A stretch of 64,000 nt of DNA from Chara braunii. Its lineage: Eukaryota > Streptophyta > Charophyceae > Charales > Characeae. The stretch lies in the NCBI GenBank assembly GCA_003427395.1, contig BFEA01000753.1:315684-379683 (forward strand). Reading direction: 5' to 3'. Under the pieces are notes generated by a model, which searched no databases, was not told the origin of the DNA, and saw only the letters and a list, made by a program, of their open reading frames with translations. A program made the position numbers and the translations under genes. Of this stretch, positions 54,767 through 64,000 are shown in pieces; positions within the stretch are counted from its first letter, which is position 1; each line of letters opens with the position of its first letter.

Positions 54767-55212
54767 CAAGGCATTCAAGATTTCAGATCATATTCCAGTC
54801 GACAACAAAAAATAGCTGTGGTCATTTCGTTTCTCCTTTGTGCGAAACTGTACTCTTCGATGGAAGGGTCGCAGTTACCCTTTCTTTTGACTCTCAAGAG
54901 TGAGCTCTGGCGAAGAGGCTATCCCGATGACATTTTCGATATCTCGCTTCGATCCACTTGCAACAAGTTTGGTGGGATTTGGGACAAAAGTCTGGCGTTA
55001 CTTTCCGGTTGGAATGTTCGGTCAACCTTTGACAGTCAGTAAATTGAGAATGTTCGGTTTAGGAGGTGGTTGGGTTTCTTTTGAGAATGTCATCAAGGGT
55101 TGTGTGTTCAAGGATCGTTTGGTCTGGTGCTAATATCTAAGGGGGGACTGCGTGGTGATCCTATTCTGTCTGGTATTGGGTGTAATCCCCCCTCGGACTC
55201 TCTGTCGGTGTA

Positions 55213-55341
55213 GCTAATGGATGATCCTAATCCAGAGTAAGATCCGTAGAAAAAAATTCCCACTACAGTTAAAACAAGAATTCCTGCAACTGTTGCTGTT
55301 AGCCAGAGAGGTGTTCTTCCAGTTGCTCCAACATTTGACAT
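55213..55341 (-). pseudogene. psbJ: psbJ-like photosystem II subunit J sequence
   Basis: Reads [20 protein letters not shown], then [15 protein letters not shown] and SGLGSS, i.e. the whole of PsbJ: the GRxPLW start, one transmembrane helix and the invariant FFYGxYxGLGSS end. PsbJ is a 40-residue plastid-encoded PSII subunit near cytochrome b559. The normal stop after GLGSSL is missing; the frame continues 34 codons into sequence without plastid character. The neighbours psbL/F/E are not found upstream. A plastid-to-nucleus insertion (NUPT) is the simplest reading; an assembly mix or, less likely, a transferred gene are alternatives. Confidence 0.75.
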
Positions 55342-56414
55342 AGCCTTTTCAGGTTCGACCGTGTTGAGAGGGGACGTGTGGTTGTGCTAGGGTGTCTTGC
55401 TGATTAAGGTACCAGTCAGGTGGCAAGATTCGAATTTTCGGTGATGAATTGGCCGGTAGGCTGGTTTTGAATAGTGTGTCTTGATGGTGGGTTTTGAACT
55501 GTCGTCGACGTCAATATGCGTTTATTAATGGGTTTTTGATGGTGGTTTTTTGCACCGTCCTTGACGCAGCTGGGTTTTGTTTAGGAAATACTTGTCGAGG
55601 GTTTCGAACTGGCGACTTTTTGCATATTAGTGGGTGGCCGAGGCATGAGGTTACGAGGTCACCAGTCAGTTTTGTTTCACTTTTTTAGCTGCGATGGGAC
55701 TGGGTTTTGAGCTATGAACCGGACGCGTGTTAGCGCAGATTGTTTCTTACACTTCCACTAGCTAGCTACGACTATGCTAGATATTGCTAGTTTTTCTGCT
55801 CTAGTGGTTTTCGACACATGATAAATAGGATGGCCAAGGGTTTCTCGTCAAAACGCAAAGACCCCTGATGATCCTGGTTGGCGGCCAGGTGAAACCAGTA
55901 GGGTCCGACTTGGTTCGTCGACTTGGTTCGTCATGTTGTTTGTCATTTTATATTTTTTCACAGCAGTCGCGTTCAGGTTACTCTGACTCCCGTGTCCTGT
56001 GTCGTCCATCCTATGCTCCTTTGTCTCGAGTCATCTCCCTCTTCCTGTGTCTGTCGGTGTTCGTTGTCGAAGTCGTGTCGTCTTTCCATCCGCTTGGTGT
56101 GTTTATACGCATACAAGTCCACAGACCCTCCCATTTTCAGAGTTTTGCGTTATTTTTTCAAGCACAAAAACTTGTGGAAGTTTGCGTCCTTTTTGGGCTA
56201 TGCCAAATTGAGAAAGACACAAGTGATGGTGTAGAAGGAGATTAACAAAAATGAGACGCCACACATGTAAGCTGCAGAAAGGAAGTACCAAAAGGGTACT
56301 AAGAAGTTAAAGAACTACTGGAAAGTTACGACGTTCTTGTCCCTCCCAAAAAAACGTACCTTTCGTATGAATACATAATGTGCTTTCTCCTGGGAAAAAA
56401 AAAAAAAAAAAACG

Positions 56415-56650
56415 TACGTACGTTATATACCAATATAACATACAGGCCCACTACTACGTCGGGATACGTTGTATTCCAATACAACATAAACGGGGTACGT
56501 TATATTCCAATACAACATAAACGGGGTACTTTGTATTCGAATACAACGTGCGTAGTACGTACGTACGTTGTGCAGAGGGATTTGAGGTACCGTTTTTCCA
56601 GGGCGGGCACTTACGGGGCACGTTGTATTCCAATAAATAAACGAACGAAG
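56415..56650. repeat. 31-bp repeats of the palindrome GTTGTATTCCAATACAAC
   Basis: The palindromes start at 56468, 56499 and 56530 (31-bp period, linker ATAAACGGGGTAC), with variants at 56421 and 56619. (ACGT)n palindromes border the array (56413-56422, 56551-56563). Similar GAATACAAC and ACGTACGTACGT motifs continue at 56940-57090. Confidence 0.88.
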
Positions 56651-57094
56651 ATTGTATTTGAATTTTGGATTATGAGAGGGCGGCCCTGGAATGTATGAGA
56701 GGACCCCGGCTTCATCCCTTTGAGTGGAAACATACGCTGATTTCGGTGGAGGGGGGGGGGGGGGAACTAGTAAAATAAACAAAGACACCAAAATTCTACT
56801 CTGTTTTTTCCCCTTTCCTCAAATTTGGTAGCAAATCTCAACAATATGCCTGAGCAAAAGATGTCCATATTTCATTGATCTTCGAAATATTTGCTGAACA
56901 TTTTGTAAAAAATAGTGAAAAATGTCTCAAATGACAATGACTTTGAATACAACGTACACATGTTGCATTTGAATACAACCTACATAGTACATACATTGTC
57001 TTTGACCTTAACGTTCTATTAAAACAGAACAGAGTAATTTCAAAAAGTCTCATTTTCAAAAGTCGTTCGAATAGAACGTACGTACGTTTTTCTC

Positions 57095-59350
57095 AGTATA
57101 AGACGGTTGTAAGAACTAAAAAAGGACTCGACGATAGATTTAAGAATTGCGACAAAAATTATCATCGTCTGGCTTTTTCAAATCCGCGACCTCTGCCAGC
57201 CTGCTAATAGAAATATGCTACAAACTAAGACAAGATTTCACAAAAAAATGAAACGAATAACTTCAGAATCAGGAGAAGGGAAAGAAGAGGAAACGCAGAC
57301 TCTTCCTGTACGTCCAAATAAGTGGCGGTGTACATGCAAAACTCCATCCATGCATTTACAATTTAACATCTACCATCTTCACCCGCCCCGCTGATTGTCG
57401 GCACCAACGCATTCGTTATTCACAACTCCGAGGTTTCAGCACATAGCCAGATTTGCCTTTTACACGACTGCATAAGCGCACCCCAGATAAGGCCTCTGCG
57501 CCAGATAAGGCATTCCCGCAAGATAAACATCAAATACAATGTCCTACAAATTTAGTACAAAACCAATTGTTTTGGCAGTTAAAAGTTCGTTAAACACTCT
57601 TACACCACCACTACCTCTTGTCACTCTTGGAAAAAATGGGAAAACTGGCTGGCTGTTTTCCCATCTTTTCCGACCTTTTGGGCCTTGTGGGTCCCTTCGA
57701 ATAGCAAAAAGAAAAACAAAAGATCATGTAGGGGAAGGCGTGCACCAACTTGTGCTCACACCCAAACTCGTACATGTTCGTATCTAACCGCAATAGTGGC
57801 CAGTTTCGGATTTTCATTGTTTGTGTTTCATTAATTTTCTTTCCTTTTTTTTTTGCTTTGGTGCCCCACCAGGGAGACACGGCGGGGTCCACGGGGCTGC
57901 TGACACGTTGTGGAGGAGGACATGCCCACACAATTGCTTTGCAGAATGTATGAAACCGCTTTCCCGGCCTAAGTTCAGTTTCATTTTTTTTTGCCCTTCT
58001 TCTTCGTCCATGGACCTGACACCCTTGACATAACGCCCTCACTGAGGGAATACTCGCACGACGACTTTGGGCTAGGTATCTACCTGGTATCACGTCCAGA
58101 GGGGTGTATGATTGTTTTCTTTTTTTTTTTTTCGTGGCTGCAAGCGGGTCGTTTTTCAAAAGTCCGGACGCACTTTTTTTCGTTTTTTTTCAGGAGAGTA
58201 CCAGAAAAGAAACAAAACTGAGCCAAGGCCAGGCAAAACACGGTGCGCAGTGAAAATCAGTGTCGGCAAAAACAGGCTCGGAGGAAGTGGTGGTTTCAGA
58301 TGAACGAGTGGTATTTCAAGCTTGGTAGTCACTGACAGACCCCTCAAACAAACACTTGAGTTCAATTCTGCGGGGGCATACCTGGGGGAAGTCTCTTGTT
58401 CGTCCACGGAATCCGACTGCCCTCCTCAACAAAAACATAATCAAACTACTTCAATTCCGAAAATGTAACACGAAGATTACCGAGTGCAAAGGCACATTTT
58501 GGTAAATCGTATACCTACCTCAGAGAAGTAGGGACTTTTTATTGACTATAAATGTATGGATTGCAAAACGAAATAGCACAATATTTAATTTAAGAAGGAA
58601 TGCATCTTCATTTACGAAGAGCTTGTAATATCATTCAAATGGTCATAGATTATTTCTAAATTTAATACTAAATACTGATCCACAAAGTTATAAAAGTCAG
58701 GTAATTCAGAAAATGGCAAAAGAAACATGTCAAAATCAATTGGAGGTTATCTAAGCACATTCCTCATCTACAAGCGCATTTCCAACACTGTGAAATCTTA
58801 TCACTCAAAGCTTTAGATGAAGCACCAGAGTTTGCATACCCACTGACCACCGACCACCGACACCCACTGCCGACCGTTTTCCAGCCTACCAGTAGGGCGG
58901 ACAGGTCGGCAGTCTGCCGACCAGTTTGTAGAGGGTCATCTGGTGATTTGTTTTCAAAGCTTAGTTCAGGCCCTTCAGGGCTGAACTGTGCTTGCTGAGT
59001 CCAGCACTTTCCACTGAGAGTACGGGGGTTTTGTAGGGGCGGATATATAGGGGGTTGCCGGAGGGTATGACAGTGTTGGAGAGCGGTATTGGGATGTTGG
59101 GGGAGCAGGAGGGGAGGCATGGGGCTGTTAGGGGGGTTATTGGGGGCTCTGGACCCCCCCCAAAACAGAAAAAAAAATTACAGGAAGCCGAGTCTCCCGA
59201 CTGACTGTGGACCAATAGGTGTCGACCAGTGGAACGCTCGGCTGGTAAACCCCTTAACCCATCCAGTGGCGGGCCGACCGACCGACCGACCTCCGACCAA
59301 TCCAGGGGNGTCGATCATCAGCGTGACTACTTCGTATAGCACAACAACAT
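57095..59350. other. Stretch without a recognised gene
   Basis: AT-rich with poly-T runs; a family A-like piece at 58018-58110 (GAGGGAATACTCGCACGACG...). CCGACC-type short repeats are at 59274-59300, with a single N at 59309. Short ORFs show no known domains. Confidence 0.5.
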
Positions 59351-59356
59351 ATTCGC

Positions 59357-59465
59357 GAAGTGCCGCGAGAATAGAACGCCTGATCATTACCACTGCATCT
59401 AGACTGAAAGTCACCCCAAATAAAGTTACAACAACCAGGTGCTCTACTTGGGTGAAAACGGTAGA
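59357..59465. mobile_element. Hairpin MITE, ACCGTxTTCACCC family, diverged copy
   Basis: Shares GAATAGAACGCCTG, GATCATTACCACTGCATCTAG and CCCAAATAAAGTTACAACAA with the copies at 51384 and 63440, and ends TTGGGTGAAAACGGTAG. Confidence 0.7.
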
Positions 59466-60575
59466 CTAGAAAACCAGGGCTGACACAAAGCAAAAACTTA
59501 TTGCCAATGGTGACAACAGAGCTGTCCAATTCATATCAATCTGAAGACCAAAGATGGAGCAAAATATTTTTAAAAAAAGTTTAAAAAACATAACACTTGT
59601 GCATATGTAGACGGTACAGATTGAGCAAATGTAGAAACATACAGGTCGACCAAATGTACGGAACATACAGATTCAGCAAACATGCAGATAGACACGAACT
59701 CCAGAGTCCAAAGACCCCAAGCTGATCAAGATAGACTGCAAAGCAACAGATTATTCACCTCAACTTCTTACAACGGGTAAATAGCCGGTACAACCCTTCC
59801 TTCAAAATCCATGATGCCTAGTTAGACCCCGAGCTCCTGTGATGCGCATTCAACTTAAAAGGAATCTGTGCAGAAAAAAACACCGGTGGCAGTTCTGCAG
59901 ACAAAGTCTGACAAAGCATCGCTGTTAGGGAACACAGGACAGACAAAATTGCGCATCACCGAGCAGAGTACAACCTGAAGAGGTGCGAATGACTCAGCCA
60001 TGGGAAACAATCAGTGCAATACGCCGAGATTTTCGAGGGGCTGCTGTCTGGTACTTCTTGTACAAAAGGTTGTGGGGGAGGGGGAAAAGTGCACAAGGAC
60101 GCCCTGACAGGAGAGGAGAGATGACGCGCCAAGTCATCCCTGACTGAAGGCGTGGGTTCACACAACACACCCAGAAATCTCTCAAGCGCAGACCACCCAC
60201 GGGAAGGTCTCGCTACCCAGACGCTAGCAATGGGGCCCTCCACCCCCGAACTCAGACGCGGCCCAAACCCCCAGGGCAACCTGCCAGGAGGCAGTACGCA
60301 CACCACAATCGCCTGTTGCCACAAGGGGCGCCCAACCGCGCCCACTAAGAGAGTGGTGTGCCCTGACCTACCTTCCCAACTCATCCAACTGAACCCAGCC
60401 TCTCCACGCCCAAATCCCAGCCCACACCACTCATGTGCAGATGGCCACATCGGTTGACGCCCTCCGGCCCAAGAGCGCACAGGGCAATTGATACAAATCT
60501 GCCAACATCCGCCACCACAGTTAGGTACAACGAGTACAATCACAACATGGGGGAATTGGGGGGCACGTGCGCGCG

Positions 60576-60576
<1 letters not shown>

Positions 60577-60635
<59 letters not shown>

Positions 60636-60761
60636 ACCGCAGTTCAACCTGGTGATGAGTCGGTGGAAGTCCAATGAAACAGCCTGGCACAGACATTCTT
60701 TTTTTTTGTGTGCCGTGTGCGGCAAACATGACCGCACACACGGGCACATGTGCGCTCGCGT

Positions 60762-60810
<49 letters not shown>

Positions 60811-60845
60811 ACACACCACACACACACACACCACACACACACACA
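60577..60845. repeat. (AC)n microsatellites with CACGTGCGCGCGAGCAC edge
   Basis: Two (AC)n arrays (60577-60632 and about 60762-60845) are each introduced by CACATGTGCGCTCGCG-type sequence, suggesting duplication of the flank along with the repeat. VCVC and HTHT frames here are artefacts. Confidence 0.93.
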
Positions 60846-60849
60846 AGTG

Positions 60850-62165
60850 GGCTGTGATCCTTCCACGAACTGTGGAAAGAGAGGGAGAAGGGGGCGACGT
60901 TGGGAATATGATTACTTGCCCACCCTCGAGAACACATTCGGCTGGCCACAGACATTTATTTGCTGTCTTCAGATAGTGCGCCGTTCTCTGTGGTTTCTTG
61001 TGTTCGATCATCTGCAGAGGATAATGAAGAAACGAGTAGCTATATTTCCCACCCTGTGACAAATGTTTCTACAAAAGCATCGAAATCTGTCAAATCTGTC
61101 GAGTTCAGTAGAAATCCACAGGCATGCACAGAAACGCCAGAGTGAATATCAACATCCTAGGAAAGCCGTAGTGAACATCAACGCCCGTAATCGATCAGGA
61201 TCCACACATTTATTACCCCCAGCAGTGTTGCAACATTATGGCTGCAAATCTGGAGATCCGATCTTCAGAAACACCTCCTCAGACGACAGATGCTCAATTT
61301 AACACTTCTGGCAGTCGCTTCGTCGATGCTGAGTTGCTTTTTTCAGTTTTTCCGATATCCGACTCGCCAGCGCACACGTCCCTCACAGAAGAGAATTCTG
61401 AATTCCCCACCTGCAAATTTGGTTATGGGTCCTGAAATCTATCGCCGGATTGGTGTAGCAATCGATCAATGAATGGGGGTTGCTCTGTTTGGCGACCAAC
61501 GCTGCAGACAAACACCAATGTAGCCTGAGGAAAATTGCCAGTCCCATTACATCGCCGGTTTCAGCCAGTCCTAATCTCACATGCGGACTATTCATCGTCA
61601 AACAGCTTGCGCTCTTCGACCAGTCCACCCTCACATGGAATTGCGAGTTCACTCTGGCGATCCTTGGGGACGATAGGATAAACTATGGACGGGATTGACT
61701 CAGCGATAGGATCAATGAAAGGGATTCGATCTGTCCGTTGAATCCAGCATTTTTGAAAGGGTACACAACACAATATGAGGTAACTTCTGCTCACACGTTA
61801 CAAATGCTGAGTACAATTGAGTATCCACCACCATCATCACATAGTACTAATGCTGAGTACACTTCTTATGGCTTGCAGCAGGAAATCAGTCAATCCTCTC
61901 CAGATATTGCCTGCACAAGGGACATCAGCACAATTTCCCACCGTCAATACACACACCCCACATGCCTATATTAATTAACAAAGACGCACAAATGAACTCA
62001 ACGCAACGACAGAAAGAATCACAAGTACAATGCACTGCCGTCCGCGTTGAATAAACATCAGCTCTCCCAATTTCCAGAAAATTTGTATGTTTTGTGCCAA
62101 GATACAAATGATAATACATCGCCCGGGCAAGCACACTTGAGAATCAAAGTTGTGCCGATCTCAGT
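60850..62165. other. Stretch without a recognised gene
   Basis: Mixed sequence with short ORFs on both strands. I see no domain, RNA gene or repeat terminus. Confidence 0.45.
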
Positions 62166-62169
62166 TCTT

Positions 62170-62334
62170 CGGGCGAACAGCGGTTATAGCGCTGCGACCA
62201 GACCAAAACGGCTGACAGCGTCAGCCAACAGCGAAAAGAAGTGCACCACTGGCTGTTCGTTTTCCTTTGGAGCGCAGCGCAAATCTGCTTTCGGAAAGAG
62301 AGGCTTGGATTGGGGGTACTGGTGGTTTAAACTT
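62170..62334. mobile_element. Diverged TTAA-ended MITE
   Basis: Ends GGGTACTGGTGGTTTAA like the 24700-24876 element, with interior TGGCTGTTCGTTTTCCTTTGG resembling the same family. The left end is not preserved. Confidence 0.55.
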
Positions 62335-62350
62335 TAAACACCAGCTCAAA

Positions 62351-62906
62351 ATGAGCCTCAGTTGACGAAGCTATCTTCCAAGACGCGCAAACCCTCAACT
62401 GGTACTCTTCATAGTGGCCTTCCGCCTTCACTACCAGAGCAGGCCCAGGTCCGAATCGAAAAGCTCTTGACGCCTATAGGCTCGGATCCATGAGCCTCAG
62501 TTGACGAAGCTATCTTCCAAGACGCGCAAACCCTCAACTGGTACTCTTCATAGTGGCCTCCCGCCTTCACTACCGGAGCAGGCCCAGGTCGGAATCGAAA
62601 AGCTCTTGACACCTTTAGGCTCGGATCCATGAGCCTCAGTTGACGAAGCTATCTTCCAGGACGCGCAAACCCTCAACTGGGACTCTTCATAGTGGCCTTC
62701 CACCTTCACTACCAGAGCAGGCCCAGGTCCGAATCGAAAAGCTCTTGACGCCTATAGGCTCGGATCCATGAGCCTCAGTTGACGAAGCAATCTTCCAAAA
62801 CGCGCAACCCCTCAACTGGGACTCTTCATAGTGGCCTTCCGCCTTCACTACCGGAGCAGGCCCGCGTCCGAATCCAAAAGCTCTTGGCGCCTATAGGCTC
62901 GGATGA
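62351..62906. repeat. 139-bp tandem repeat, four units
   Basis: Units start ATGAGCCTCAGTTGACGAAG at 62351, 62490, 62629 and 62768, exactly 139 bp apart, with only a few differences. The array is bordered on both sides by CTGGTGGTTTAA (62323-62334 and 62908-62919), the terminus of the TTAA MITE family. Confidence 0.95.
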
Positions 62907-63207
62907 GCTGGTGGTTTAAGATGCAATAAGTTTAAGTTGTATGGACAGTTCCCTCTGGGAATAGAATTTCTTTACCCTTTGTTATCTGTCAGGAGCTCGA
63001 TTTTCCTTCCAGTTTTAATGTATGGACTCTACTCGCAGAAAGTGTGGTCGCCATAAGTAGCTGGCGGTGCTTCGGCCAATGAAGCACCTGCAAGGTAACC
63101 CAAAAATGGCCTGCTGGCATACACCCAGATGATATGCCAGTCTCTTTTTTGTACCCTGTATTCAAAACGGTTTGGTCACGTTCATTACTACATCCCATCT
63201 TTTTCCA

Positions 63208-63404
63208 TTAAATCACCAGTACGCAGCCCCAGCCTTGCAGAGATTTATTCATCGCCTACTCCAAAACCATCAGGGCTCCGGCCTACAGGAACACAATGGC
63301 TGGCAGCGCAAGCCGAAAACGAAAAAAGATGTGCGCCGCTGCCAGTTTCGAAAAGCTTGGCGTGCAATACAGCGCCTCCACGCCTGGGCGTCCTGGTGGT
63401 TTGC
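63208..63404. mobile_element. TTAA MITE copy, inverted relative to 24700-24876
   Basis: Begins TTAAATCACCAGTACGCAGC and ends GCGTCCTGGTGGTTTGC. The interior AACACAATGGCTGGCAGCG and CAAGCCGAAAACGAAAAAAG is the reverse complement of the 24.8-kb copy's interior. Diverged, non-coding. Confidence 0.8.
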
Positions 63405-63439
63405 ACCAAGAACCAAGTGCTATTTGCGCAATTGCTAAC

Positions 63440-63551
63440 TACCGTGTTCAGCAGAATAGAACAACCGGTCATTATAGCTGTGTTTAGGGCAAATTTAAGT
63501 CCAGATACAGCGACAATGACCAGGCGTTCTATTCCAGCGAAGACAGTAGTA
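63440..63551. mobile_element. Hairpin MITE, ACCGTxTTC family, third copy
   Basis: TACCGTGTTCAGCAGAATAG and GGTCATTATAGCTGTG pair with CAGCGACAATGACCAGGCG and CTATTCCAGCGAAGACAGTA, forming a hairpin of about 110 bp. Confidence 0.8.
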
Positions 63552-63821
63552 GTTACTTTTGTGTACCATTCAGCCACATTGCCAGTGTGAGCCCTGCCAG
63601 CTTAACCTTTTCTTCTCTGCAAACTTTGCCCATGCCAATAAAAGCTCGACTAGCATATAGCTCAGCTTTTCATGCTCTTTGAAGTCTGAATCATCAATAT
63701 AATCAAATGCAATTCTCAGATAATTTCACACAGATTGCACAGACAAGGATTAGCACATACGGGGGGTTGTGACAAGAAATGAAACACTTAGAGACGAGTA
63801 GTCACTGGTCACGTCACTCAC

Positions 63822-63902
63822 CTTCAACAGGTCCCCAAACATCCCTGGAATCATGGGTGGCCGTCTCAGGTTAAAAAACCTTGTCCCCACCTCATCGACA
63901 TA
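63822..63902 (-). CDS. Internal coding exon of an unidentified gene
   Basis: On the minus strand GTTGAGCAG opens and GTTGAAG|GTGAGT closes an 81-bp exon that is open throughout (27 codons, both borders in phase 0). It encodes YVDEVGTRFFNLRRPPMIPG then MFGDLLK. The donor is a perfect consensus. The upstream intron end is a GTGCT-type repeat (about 63910-63955). The peptide is not low complexity and reads like a conserved protein segment, but I cannot name the family. No neighbouring exon was found within the window. Confidence 0.5.
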
Positions 63903-64000
63903 CTGCTCAACAGCACAGCACAGCACAGCACACCACACAGTACAGCACAACAGCGATCAGACAGCAGATAAAGAACAGCCAAATGAGTTGAAATGACAAA

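Noticed and set aside
54818-55133. Plus ORFs (LKSELWRRGYPDDIFD...) as a LINE RT end
   Set aside because: The RRGYP phrase resembles the end of some LINE proteins but no second motif supports it.
57611-58159. 182-codon minus ORF as a gene
   Set aside because: Built from family A repeat fragments and Lys-rich homopolymer translations; no coherent domain.
62351-62906. 139-bp direct repeats as CRISPR-like array
   Set aside because: Units are contiguous with no spacers and the genome is eukaryotic.

Overview
This is a window of a large, repeat-rich eukaryotic nuclear genome. Introns with GT-AG borders, spliceosomal snRNA sequences, a nuclear tRNA, SINE/LINE remains, a 13-kb Ty3/gypsy element and pervasive (GA)n/(CT)n tracts all fit this. 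The few recognisable genes (a plant-type RsgA GTPase, an organellar small heat-shock protein, a plant-like DPM2) and a psbJ-like fragment point to the green lineage. A charophyte alga such as Chara would fit, but I cannot prove the species from the sequence.

Layout. 0-3 kb: the 5' part of an RsgA-type GTPase gene (minus strand, running off the left edge), with a minisatellite of G-box palindromes upstream. 3-7 kb: gene-free, with hairpin-type small elements. 7.25-10.08 kb: a lone LTR (plus strand) with TATA box and an embedded ORF. 10.4 kb: a LINE reverse-transcriptase relic. 11-19 kb: small elements, tandem repeats, an unrecognised repetitive ORF around an assembly gap, and a U6 retropseudogene with a perfect 15-bp target duplication. 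19.5-22.6 kb: a two-exon HSP20 gene on the minus strand. 23-25.5 kb: hairpin elements and microsatellites. 25.86-39.14 kb: a degenerate Ty3/gypsy element on the minus strand with ~2.47-kb LTRs, a 4-bp target duplication, gag-PR-RT-RNaseH-IN-GPY/F order, and about 2 kb of extra ORFs between integrase and the 3' LTR. 39.6-40.3 kb: a foldback element. 40.3-48.2 kb: SINEs, minisatellites, a tRNA-Leu(AAG) and the first 51 nt of a U2 snRNA. That U2 sequence stops exactly at a 38-bp Tn5/Nextera mate-pair junction adapter (48210-48247), so the assembly across this point is suspect. 50.6 kb: the last exon of DPM2. 54.6 kb: a U2 snRNA copy followed by an A-rich tract. 55.2 kb: a psbJ-like ORF. 56-64 kb: palindromic and tandem repeats, more hairpin elements, and one well-bordered coding exon of unknown identity at the right edge.

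How it fits together. The three recognised genes are housekeeping functions without operon-like links: plastid or mitochondrial ribosome assembly (RsgA), organellar protein protection (HSP20) and ER dolichol-phosphate-mannose synthesis (DPM2). Mobile DNA dominates the rest. The observation I find most novel is an ORF in the transcribed leader of the long LTRs. It is recognisable at the protein level in the lone LTR at 9.2-9.7 kb and in the gypsy LTR at 26.1-26.6 kb, at nearly the same distance (about 960-970 bp) from the LTR TATA box.
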